Source: Gemmatimonadaceae bacterium (GTDB taxonomy: Bacteria; Gemmatimonadota; Gemmatimonadetes; Gemmatimonadales; Gemmatimonadaceae). From it: a DNA stretch of 10,568 nucleotides. The notes under the pieces were generated by a model. That model made no database searches, had not been told where the DNA came from, and was given only the letters and a program-made list of their open reading frames with translations. A program made the translations under genes and the position numbers. Below are positions 1 to 5,739 of this stretch, piece after piece. Where the stretch lies: NCBI GenBank assembly GCA_014379705.1, contig JACMLI010000386.1, positions 1-10,568 on the forward strand. The letters are read 5' to 3'. Positions within the stretch are counted from its first letter, which is position 1, and each line of letters begins with the position of its first letter.

Positions 1-1
1 C

Positions 2-1312
2 GCATTCGGCCTGACGCTGGTCGTGGCCATCGCGTGCGGCATCGCGCCCGCGCTGCGCGCCTCGACGCCTGACCTCAAGCGCCTGCGCGAAGGTGGGCGC
101 GGCGCCACGGGACGGCGTCATTGGGGTCGCGACACCCTCGTCGTCGGCCAGACGGCGCTCGCGCTCGTGCTGCTGATCGGCGCGGCATTGCTCGTGCAGA
201 GCTTCAACAAGCTGCGCAACGTGGATCCCGGGTACGACGTCGCCGACCTCTACACGTTCCAGTTCGCTCCTGACCGGCCCGAACTCATCGAAGGCGGCCC
301 GCGCGAGTGGGGGGCGTTGCACACCAACGTCATGGATCGCTTGCGCGCGTTGCCCGGCGTGAGTGCCGTCGGCGCCGTGAACAACATTCCGCTCGACGAA
401 AACACGCCAGGCGTGCGAGTGCAGACCGACGGCGCATCGGGTGATGCGGAGGGCACGCTTGTCAGTACGAACTTCACCGGCGGCGACTACTTCCAGGCGC
501 TCGGCATCGACCTGCTCGCGGGGCGCACGTTCACCCGCGACGAACTGCTCGGGCCGCACTCGAGTGTCATCGTCAGTCGATCGGCCGCAGGGAAGTTGTG
601 GCCGGGTCGCGAGGCACTCGGCCAGCGTCTCAAGCCCGGCTTCGGCAGGGCGCAGCCGTGGTTCACCGTTGTTGGCGTCGTGGAGGACGTGAAGCAGCTG
701 GACTGGCGCTACGCCAGCGATGCGAACGTCTACTTCGGACTCGTCGGGGCGACGGACAGTGCGGGCTGGACCATGTCGTCGCCGGCGTACGTGATCAAGT
801 CAGCGCGCGCCGACCTGTTGAGGGACGAGGTGCGCCAGGTCATCCACGAGGTGGCGCCCGAGGCTCCCGTCTATCGGGAGTTCACGATGGAGTACCTCGC
901 GCAGCGCTCGATGGTGACCCTCGCCTTCACCATGCTGACGTTAGGCGTCGTGTCGGGGCTGGCGCTGCTGCTCGGCGCCCTTGGGCTGTACGGAGTGCTG
1001 TCCTACGTGGTGGCCGAGCGGACGCGCGAGATCGGCGTCCGGATGGCGCTGGGCGCGACGTCGCGCGTGGTGCGGCGGCAGGTCGTGTCACAGGGCACGC
1101 GCGTCGTCATCGTGGGCGTAGTCATCGGCCTCGCGGCGGCCGTCGCGAGCACGCGCCTGATGCAGGCGCTGCTCTACGACGTGAAGGCCGTGGATCCGTT
1201 CGTCTTCGTGGCGATGGCGGCGATGATGGTGGTGATCGGCGTGGTGGCGAGCTACATGCCAGCGCGTCGGGCGAGCGGCGTGGACCCGATGGTGTCGCTG
1301 CGCGGTGACTGA
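2..1312 (+). CDS. ADOP-type ABC transporter permease, C-terminal half (5' partial)
   Basis: The frame is open to the left edge, so this is a fragment and the GTG at 23 is not taken as the real start. Numbered from that GTG, a membrane segment (about 39-59, rich in A/L/V) is followed by a MacB-like periplasmic core domain (about 65-290). An FtsX domain with three membrane segments follows (about 300-330, 358-380, 393-412). The signature AERTREIGVRMALGA (331-345) is typical of FtsX/MacB permeases. The lead-in ALRASTPDLKRLREGGRGA matches the linker between the two halves of acidobacterial duplicated orphan permeases, so an N-terminal MacB/FtsX half should lie upstream. These inner-membrane proteins usually lack an adjacent ATPase gene, and none is visible here. 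By family, they couple a cytoplasmic ATPase to extracytoplasmic transport or signalling; the substrate is unknown. The C-terminus MVSLRGD is complete for the family. Confidence 0.93.
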   Translation, partial: AFGLTLVVAIACGIAPALRASTPDLKRLREGGRGATGRRHWGRDTLVVGQTALALVLLIGAALLVQSFNKLRNVDPGYDVADLYTFQFAPDRPELIEGGPREWGALHTNVMDRLRALPGVSAVGAVNNIPLDENTPGVRVQTDGASGDAEGTLVSTNFTGGDYFQALGIDLLAGRTFTRDELLGPHSSVIVSRSAAGKLWPGREALGQRLKPGFGRAQPWFTVVGVVEDVKQLDWRYASDANVYFGLVGATDSAGWTMSSPAYVIKSARADLLRDEVRQVIHEVAPEAPVYREFTMEYLAQRSMVTLAFTMLTLGVVSGLALLLGALGLYGVLSYVVAERTREIGVRMALGATSRVVRRQVVSQGTRVVIVGVVIGLAAAVASTRLMQALLYDVKAVDPFVFVAMAAMMVVIGVVASYMPARRASGVDPMVSLRGD

Positions 1313-1524
1313 GGTGGGGGTCCGACTCCACGCCCGAAAAGTCGAGTCTGACCCCGCTTCCACTCAGGTCTGACGTGCCGTCAACGCCGGAAGACAGGAG
1401 TACTCGCAGTACGAGGGGAACATGTCACTCTCGAGGCAACTGGTTGATGCTCTTCAGGGTTGCCGCGTCCGGAGCACGCATTCCGGAGGTGACCGCCACA
1501 AGACAATCGGTATTTGGCGACCGA
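1313..1524. other. Convergent intergenic region with short dyads, no gene
   Basis: This gap separates the permease from the oppositely oriented SDR gene. I see no convincing coding frame. Apart from the hairpin at 1317-1355 it holds a small perfect hairpin GTACT-cgc-AGTAC (1400-1412) and two copies of the palindrome TCCGGA (1468-1473 and 1482-1487). A third dyad touches the SDR stop codon and is listed separately. Confidence 0.6.
1317..1355. repeat. Imperfect inverted repeat GGGGTC-C-GACTC / GAGTC-T-GACCCC
   Basis: Left arm 1317-1328 pairs with right arm 1344-1355 over 11 of 12 positions, with one mismatch in the middle (1323/1349) and a 15-nt loop. It begins 5 nt after the permease stop and sits between convergent genes. 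It could act as a bidirectional transcription stop, but neither side has a T tract. A dispersed REP-like repeat is the alternative; a related half-site (GAGTC then TGACCCC) occurs at 5647-5663. Confidence 0.5.
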
Positions 1525-1525
1525 T
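1506..1525 (-). terminator. Possible weak terminator after the SDR gene
   Basis: A perfect 6-bp dyad, ATCGGT (1506-1511) and ACCGAT (1520-1525), has an 8-nt loop and overlaps the first base of the SDR stop codon. Read on the minus strand, the stem is followed by TGTCTTGT, which is moderately T-rich. The placement fits the end of the regulator-SDR operon, but the stem is short and the U tract poor, so the call is tentative. Confidence 0.25.
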
Positions 1526-2427
1526 CATGCCAATCCTGCCTGGGAGACAAACTCCTCGATACGCATGGGGGACACGCCGAATCGGTCAGCGGCGACCCTC
1601 CAGTCGAGCAGCCGGAGGTCACGCGTTGCCGTGAAGTAGCCCAGGCGCATCAGACGGGCCGCGACCTCGTTGAACGGCTTGAGCGCGAGCCCTCCCAGCC
1701 AGAGCACTGCACGTGGGACTCGACGGCGCTTCACGTGCATGCCCATCTGCGTCTCGAGCAGCGAGACCAGTGCATCGAAGGAGATGTTGGACGGCCCGCC
1801 GACCTCGATCGTTTCGTTGACGATCTCCTCGCGCGCAAGGATGCGCACCGCGAACTCGGCGACGTCCTCGACGGCGATGAAGTTCGAGATCATCCGTCCG
1901 TCACCAAAAAGGACAGCGACGCCCTTCTTGCGCATGCCATCGGAGAGCATGCCGACCCACGTCTCCATGAATGCCCCGGCTTGCAGCACAACGAATGGCA
2001 CGCGGCCCTGACGGATGCGCGCCTCGATCGCATGCTTGACGCGGAAGAAGTCGACCGGGTCATCGGCCGACATGCCGCGGCCCGACAGGTACACCAGGCG
2101 CCGAACGCCGGCGTCCGTGGCGCCGCTGCACAGCGACTCGTAGGCGGCCAGGTCCACGCGATTCGGGCTCGACGCGCCACGGCCCATCACGTTGTTGACG
2201 GTCGAGAAGACCTGGCCCACGCCCTCGCATGCGCGCGCCACCGCCGTGCGATCCAGGAGATCCACGGCGATCACCTCGGCCCCGGCGTCGGCCAGCGCGA
2301 CGAGCTTCTCGCGGTGCCTGCCTAACGCGCGCACAGGGACGCCGGCGGCGAGCAGCTTCCGCGTGACGATGCCACCGACCTGCCCCGTCGCGCCGGCAAC
2401 GAGGACGCGGGGCGAATCGTCAGCCAT
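1525..2427 (-). CDS. NmrA-like atypical SDR family NAD(P)-binding protein
   Basis: This is a 300-aa cytoplasmic Rossmann-fold protein. The N-terminal strand is followed by the nucleotide-binding motif GATGQVG (12-18), which fits the GxxGxxG pattern of atypical SDRs. RALGRHREK (34-42) follows strand 2 and carries basic residues that favour NADP(H) in this family (inference). RLVYLSGRG (110-118) matches strand 5. The catalytic YxxxK position reads FFRVK (127-131): the lysine is kept but phenylalanine replaces tyrosine, so classical SDR redox chemistry is doubtful. NmrA-type members often work as redox sensors or act on quinones or isoflavone-like substrates. The C-terminal substrate half (about 140-300) includes the common SNFIAVEDVAEFA segment. 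The ATG at 2427 is chosen; a GTG immediately upstream (2430) directly follows the stop of the regulator gene. The two genes thus nearly touch and are probably translationally coupled, since only a weak GGTGAG lies just upstream of the ATG. The substrate is unknown. Confidence 0.9.
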   Translation of the reverse strand: MADDSPRVLVAGATGQVGGIVTRKLLAAGVPVRALGRHREKLVALADAGAEVIAVDLLDRTAVARACEGVGQVFSTVNNVMGRGASSPNRVDLAAYESLCSGATDAGVRRLVYLSGRGMSADDPVDFFRVKHAIEARIRQGRVPFVVLQAGAFMETWVGMLSDGMRKKGVAVLFGDGRMISNFIAVEDVAEFAVRILAREEIVNETIEVGGPSNISFDALVSLLETQMGMHVKRRRVPRAVLWLGGLALKPFNEVAARLMRLGYFTATRDLRLLDWRVAADRFGVSPMRIEEFVSQAGLA

Positions 2428-2430
2428 CAC

Positions 2431-4287
2431 TCACCGGCCGGTCCTCGTGACGAGGGAGGGGGGGAGCATGGGTCGTTCGCCCCGGGGATCGAGGTTGCGG
2501 ATTCCGATTCGTCGCAGGAGGCGCGCGTCGTCGCGCAGCGGGTCGAGGCCGGGCATGACCCCGGCGAAGATCAGGAGCGAATTGCGCTGCCGATACGCCA
2601 GGTGCAACTGTTCGATCGCGGCGCGTGCGTCGCCGAGGGTGGCAAGGATCTCGGCCCGGTAGTACGCGGCGGGCCCGGCCTTCTCGTTGCGCGCGTCCAA
2701 CTGGTCGAGGATGCTTCGTGCGCGCGCTCCCTGGCCGGCGCGTGCGCACGCGCGGCCCAGCTGGGAGAGCATCAATGAACTCCCGCTGGTGAGCGACAAG
2801 CCGATCTCGAACGCCACGATGGCGTCGTGAGGACGTCCGAGGCCCTCGAGCGCCAATCCATGAACCCAGTGCGCCTGCGCGTAGTCCGGTTGCATCTGCA
2901 CCAATGCCTCCGCCTCGTCATGGCCGCGAGCGAACTGACGCCCGTAGATGCACGTCATGGCGAAGAAGCTACTGAGCCCCGGCGAGGTGGGCATGGCATC
3001 GCGCGCGCGATCAAGTACAGCTAGCGCCTCTTCGGTCCGCCCGGACGCACAGAGCAGGTAGAGCGCGAAGGACTGGCAAGGGATGTCGGACAACGGATTG
3101 AGCGCGATCGCACGGCGATACATCCGCTCGGCCGACGTCCAATCGTAGTCATGGCACAGCGTTGCCTGCGCGAGCATCGTGTGGGCTTCACCCAGCGTCG
3201 CGTCGAGACGTATGGCGGTCGTGGCGTGCTCACGAACGCGCGGCCACGTGTCCACACCCGGATAGCCGACGTAGACCGTCGCCTGCGCCAGCGCAAAGGC
3301 GAGTCCGGAGTGAGCCTCGGCGTAGTGAGGAGCCTCTTTCAGGACCTTCTCGAACGTCTCGATGGCAAGGCCGATCGTCGCCGGGGATCGTTGCGCCGAG
3401 TAGCCGCGCGCCAGCAGGTATTGGCGACGAACGGCGGGGGATACCACGCGTGCGCGTATGATCGCGGGCGACGAAGGGCGCCGGGTGCTCGCGCTCACGG
3501 GGTCGTCGGGCCTTGCTTCCGCTGGCCGACTGCTGCCCACCAGCGCCAGCGGGCGCGAATGCGTCGTCGGAAGCGGTGCGATCGTCAGCCCAAGTTCCGC
3601 ACGAAAGCGACTTACCGCTGCGGCATGGAGTGCTGCGGCACCGGTACGATCACCGATGCCCTGGAGGACGTCGATGGCCTCATCGAGCACACCCTCGTCG
3701 AGCGGCGCGTGTTGCGTGGTGAACCGCGCCCAGTTGCCCGCACTCGCAAGATCGCCGTCTCGGGCCAGGTGGCGCGCGACCGTCATGGCGCCCCGCACGG
3801 CGCGTCGACGCAGTCGGGTCCGCTCCGTCTCCGTCCATTCCTCGAAGCCGGGCGAATCCGCCAGATGGCAGCCTTCGAGGAAGTCACCCTGGTAGAGGGA
3901 GAGCGCCTCCGCTTCGCGGCCGTGATCGAGATGAGACTCAAAGAGTTCAGAGTCGAGTGTGAGGGAATCGTCTCGCAGCGCCACGTCCCGTGAGCCACGG
4001 GCAATCACCGCTCCCGGTGGCAGGCACTTGCGCAACAGGTGCAGGCTTTGCCGGAGCGAGTTGCGGGCGCGGGACGTTTCCGACTCCGGCCAGAGCAGTG
4101 CGACCAGGTCGTCGCGTTGACGGAAGCCGCGCGACGGCGACGCGGAGAGGTAGACGAGGAGGGCAAGCCGCTTGGGGAGCGCGAGGAGCTCGGTTGCCGC
4201 GTCGGCTCCCTCGCCCACGAACGAGGGTGCCCCAAAGACACGAAGGCGGAGCCCGTGCTCACCAGCGATCGACGGTGCTCCGCTCAC
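2431..4287 (-). CDS. BTAD domain-containing transcriptional regulator with TPR repeats (AfsR/SARP-like)
   Basis: I take a GTG start at 4287 (618 aa) because GGAGGGG lies just upstream of it; a GTG at 4314 would add nine residues but has no ribosome binding site. Residues about 12-95 form an OmpR/SARP-type winged-helix DNA-binding domain: the strand LRLRVFGAP, then LPKRLALLVYL, then the recognition region RDDLVALLWPE and SRARNSLRQSLHLLRK. Residues about 110-240 match the bacterial transcriptional activation domain, with ELFESHLDHG, LYQGDFLEG and the helical pairs that follow. A polar linker (about 245-285) leads to a helical TPR region (about 290-575), for example FEKVLKEAPHYAEAHSGLA and YRRAIALNPLS. 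The end, GLDPLRDDARLLRRIG, is a common close for TPR regulators of this kind. No NB-ARC ATPase, kinase or membrane domain is present, so the signal is probably read through TPR contacts (inference). It is the first gene of an operon with the SDR and diverges from the small gene at 4503. Heptamer direct repeats upstream suggest autoregulation. Confidence 0.92.
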   Translation of the reverse strand: MSGAPSIAGEHGLRLRVFGAPSFVGEGADAATELLALPKRLALLVYLSASPSRGFRQRDDLVALLWPESETSRARNSLRQSLHLLRKCLPPGAVIARGSRDVALRDDSLTLDSELFESHLDHGREAEALSLYQGDFLEGCHLADSPGFEEWTETERTRLRRRAVRGAMTVARHLARDGDLASAGNWARFTTQHAPLDEGVLDEAIDVLQGIGDRTGAAALHAAAVSRFRAELGLTIAPLPTTHSRPLALVGSSRPAEARPDDPVSASTRRPSSPAIIRARVVSPAVRRQYLLARGYSAQRSPATIGLAIETFEKVLKEAPHYAEAHSGLAFALAQATVYVGYPGVDTWPRVREHATTAIRLDATLGEAHTMLAQATLCHDYDWTSAERMYRRAIALNPLSDIPCQSFALYLLCASGRTEEALAVLDRARDAMPTSPGLSSFFAMTCIYGRQFARGHDEAEALVQMQPDYAQAHWVHGLALEGLGRPHDAIVAFEIGLSLTSGSSLMLSQLGRACARAGQGARARSILDQLDARNEKAGPAAYYRAEILATLGDARAAIEQLHLAYRQRNSLLIFAGVMPGLDPLRDDARLLRRIGIRNLDPRGERPMLPPSLVTRTGR

Positions 4288-4288
4288 G

Positions 4289-4297
4289 CTCCCCTCC
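4289..4297 (-). promoter_or_regulatory. Ribosome binding site that decides the regulator start
   Basis: Read on the minus strand, GGAGGGG (4297-4291) lies 3 to 5 nt upstream of GTG 4287. The longer GTG start at 4314 is preceded by CTGGTCCGGCGT, which has no Shine-Dalgarno match. This favours the shorter protein, and the DNA-binding domain is intact in both versions. Confidence 0.55.
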
Positions 4298-4324
4298 GGA
4301 TGTCCCCAGTCCACACGCCGGACC

Positions 4325-4365
4325 AGCTAACACCCAACTAACGACAGCAAAGCATCCTTCCGCAA
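4325..4365 (-). promoter_or_regulatory. Candidate operator/promoter: heptamer direct repeats with 11-bp period upstream of the regulator
   Basis: Read on the minus strand, GTTAGTT (4342-4336) and GTTAGCT (4331-4325) are separated by GGGT. These are two heptamers matching at six of seven positions with a 4-bp spacer. Known SARP/AfsR-family winged-helix proteins bind heptameric direct repeats with 11-bp or 22-bp spacing, so the geometry fits autoregulation. A weak -35-like TTGCGG (4365-4360) lies 18 bp before TTAGTT (4341-4336), which could serve as a poor -10, so the repeats would overlap the promoter. No third repeat is seen at the next 11-bp step. The repeats end 37 bp before the GTG at 4287. 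Confidence 0.3.
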
Positions 4366-4502
4366 GAAGCATCGGGAGGGTGGGACGCGATGGCATCTGG
4401 CGCACGGACGACCACGCCAGCACCGGGCGCGGCCTGCATCCGCCTCGCCCGCACAGAGCGGACCGGTCGACCGCGAGAGGTTCCGCAGACAGGGAGGGGG
4501 TG

Positions 4503-4775
4503 ATGATGAGCAGCATACCGCGAGTACCAGCCGCCGACGTCATCGTGTTCGAGGGCAGCTACCAGCGCCACGGGAGGGAGCGCGACGAAACGCTGCAGCG
4601 ATGGCGACATGGCGAGTGCCGCAACATCACGGTGTGGCGCGAGATGATGCCAGCGGGGCCGTTCGACGTCCCGGATGGAGAGCTGACGCCGCGGGACGTG
4701 GTGTGGGACTCGCCGCCGGAACCCCAGCGTCGGAGTGCATGTGAGTCAGCCCCCGATACGCCTCCTGCCGCGTGA
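4503..4775 (+). CDS. Small hypothetical protein (90 aa)
   Basis: An ATG at 4503 (or the in-frame ATG at 4506) is preceded by AGGGAGGGGG (4491-4500), a strong Shine-Dalgarno match at 5 to 8 nt spacing. The frame stays open far upstream (to 3990) but only antisense to the regulator, so the start next to the ribosome binding site is preferred. The predicted product is soluble, with no signal peptide or membrane segment. It has a mixed central part (VIVFEGSYQRHGRERDE, then NITVWREMMP) and a proline-rich acidic tail. I recognise no family. It diverges from the BTAD regulator and could be a regulated target. Chance remains a real alternative because GC-rich DNA gives many open frames. Confidence 0.4.
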   Translation: MMSSIPRVPAADVIVFEGSYQRHGRERDETLQRWRHGECRNITVWREMMPAGPFDVPDGELTPRDVVWDSPPEPQRRSACESAPDTPPAA

Positions 4776-4892
4776 AGGACGCTCCGGGCCGTTAGGGCCG
4801 CCGCGCCGCCGTGCACCATCACCACGCTACGCTCCACTCCGACCTCGCCTTGCAACCGGTGATTCCCGTCCCCGGCCTTTCTCCCTCCACTC

Positions 4893-4898
4893 AAGGAG
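4893..4898 (+). promoter_or_regulatory. Shine-Dalgarno site of the lipoprotein gene
   Basis: AAGGAG lies 6 nt before the ATG at 4905, an ideal spacing. It fixes the start and puts the signal sequence at the N-terminus. Confidence 0.7.
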
Positions 4899-4904
4899 CT
4901 TGTC

Positions 4905-5441
4905 ATGACCCGGTATTCACGCCTGCTGCTCATCGCCGTCCCCCTGTTCGCCTCGTGCTCTGGTGGGGAGGTCACGTCGCCCGTCAGCACGCCTCTTTCG
5001 TCGTCGATGGTGTCGGCATCGGCCTTCGTGCAAGCCGCGCGCCCCGCCGGGGGAACCTGCAAGTCGGCATTCCGTGCGCTACCGCCACTGCCCGGTGATC
5101 CCGCGAACTACCTGCGCCTTCACATCGAGTACGCGTGCAGGCTCGAGCACCTCGGGCGCTCGACAGCGATCGCTGAACAACTTGTGGTGATCACGAGTCC
5201 GACAACCGCGACCGCGTCGAACGCCACCACCTACAGAGCCGCAAATGGCGACCTCCTGTATGCGACATGGACGGGAACGGCCACGTTGAACGGTCCCGAC
5301 ATCCAGTTCAGCGGACAGGAAGTGTTTCAGGGCGGAACGGGACGCTTCGTGACGGCCACGGGCTCGACGTGGGGAGGCGGGACGGCGTCGTTCCTGACCA
5401 ACAAGGGCGCGTTCACAGGGAAAGGCACGATCTCGTTCTGA
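4905..5441 (+). CDS. Small secreted lipoprotein with beta-rich domain
   Basis: The product is 178 aa. The N-terminus MTRYSRLLLIAVPLFASC is a short signal peptide with a basic start and a lipobox-like FASC at 15-18, so Cys18 is the probable lipidated residue. The usual Leu at -3 is Phe here, which makes the lipobox imperfect. A Ser/Thr-rich spacer (19-45) follows. The mature domain (about 50-178) holds EHLGRSTAIAEQ (81-92), TYRAANGDLLYATWTGTATL and EVFQGGTGRFVTATGS. This pattern recurs in exported bacterial beta-barrel-like proteins of unknown function: a 'HLGRST' segment, an 'AANGD' turn and a 'GGTGRF..ATG' repeat near the end. Cys52 and Cys78 could form a disulfide. It is probably anchored in an outer leaflet facing the periplasm or surface. 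It appears monocistronic, flanked by non-coding DNA on both sides. No enzymatic motif is visible. Confidence 0.85.
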   Translation: MTRYSRLLLIAVPLFASCSGGEVTSPVSTPLSSSMVSASAFVQAARPAGGTCKSAFRALPPLPGDPANYLRLHIEYACRLEHLGRSTAIAEQLVVITSPTTATASNATTYRAANGDLLYATWTGTATLNGPDIQFSGQEVFQGGTGRFVTATGSTWGGGTASFLTNKGAFTGKGTISF

Positions 5442-5500
5442 GGAGCTCGCCCGTCGCACCATCGACCTGGCGTGCCGCTCACGGGGACGCAGTGCACAGG

Positions 5501-5535
5501 CTTCCAGCTCCGCGGTGAGGCATCGGAGCTGGAAG
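5501..5535. repeat. Perfect 12-bp inverted repeat (hairpin) after the lipoprotein gene
   Basis: CTTCCAGCTCCG (5501-5512) is the exact reverse complement of CGGAGCTGGAAG (5524-5535), with an 11-nt loop. It starts 60 nt after the lipoprotein stop. It could be a terminator stem, but no T tract follows on either strand. It could also be an operator or a 3'-UTR stabilising structure. Confidence 0.7.
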
Positions 5536-5540
5536 GGAGA

Positions 5541-5557
5541 CCGCGGGAGTATCGCGG
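5541..5557. repeat. Small second hairpin CCGCG/CGCGG
   Basis: A perfect 5-bp dyad (5541-5545 and 5553-5557) has a 7-nt loop and lies 5 nt after the 12-bp hairpin. Together they could form a tandem stem-loop structure. Such short GC dyads are common by chance in DNA of this composition. Confidence 0.3.
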
Positions 5558-5739
5558 ACGTCGCTGGCCAGTCAGCTCGATTTGCTGCGCTTCGTCGCCC
5601 ACTCCGCGACTGAGGCCTTTGCCGCCAACGGCCGCCACGCCAACCCGAGTCAACCCTGACCCCTGCCCGCGGGTCCAAGCTGTGTGCCGTCCGACTGGTG
5701 TGGCCCCCCGGCTCCGCCTCCACCACGCTGTCTACATCT

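Larger units (their letters stand above)
5442..5739. other. Intergenic region upstream of the TonB-dependent receptor
   Basis: These 298 nt contain no convincing gene; frames crossing them are rich in Arg, Pro and Ser and lack start signals. The region holds a strong hairpin at 5501-5535, a second smaller one at 5541-5557, and a GAGTC..TGACCCC segment (5647-5663) that resembles the repeat arm at 1344-1355. I found no convincing sigma-70-type -35/-10 pair for the receptor. Confidence 0.6.

Noticed and set aside
1468..1487. Two TCCGGA palindromes 14 bp apart
   Set aside because: Hexamer palindromes of this composition are expected by chance, and there is no further symmetry to support an operator.
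1375..2325. 316-aa plus-strand open frame antisense to the SDR gene
   Set aside because: It is His/Arg/Asp-rich with no domain signature or ribosome binding site, and it mirrors a well-supported Rossmann-fold gene on the other strand.
3990..4502. Upstream extension of the small 90-aa frame to 3990
   Set aside because: It lies antisense to the DNA-binding domain of the regulator and is Arg-rich. The strong ribosome binding site before 4503 supports the shorter start.
4786..4799. GGGCC-GTTA-GGGCC element before the lipoprotein gene
   Set aside because: It gives only a 4-bp self-complementary GGCC pairing, too weak to call a hairpin. Its CGTTAGG core is counted in the heptamer finding.
4813..4830. 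CACCATCACCAC tract resembling a His-tag coding stretch
   Set aside because: It is in non-coding DNA with no cloning-vector context, so it is a simple-sequence coincidence.
4850..4878. TTGCAA as a -35 box for the lipoprotein gene
   Set aside because: No acceptable -10 element is found 15 to 19 bp downstream.
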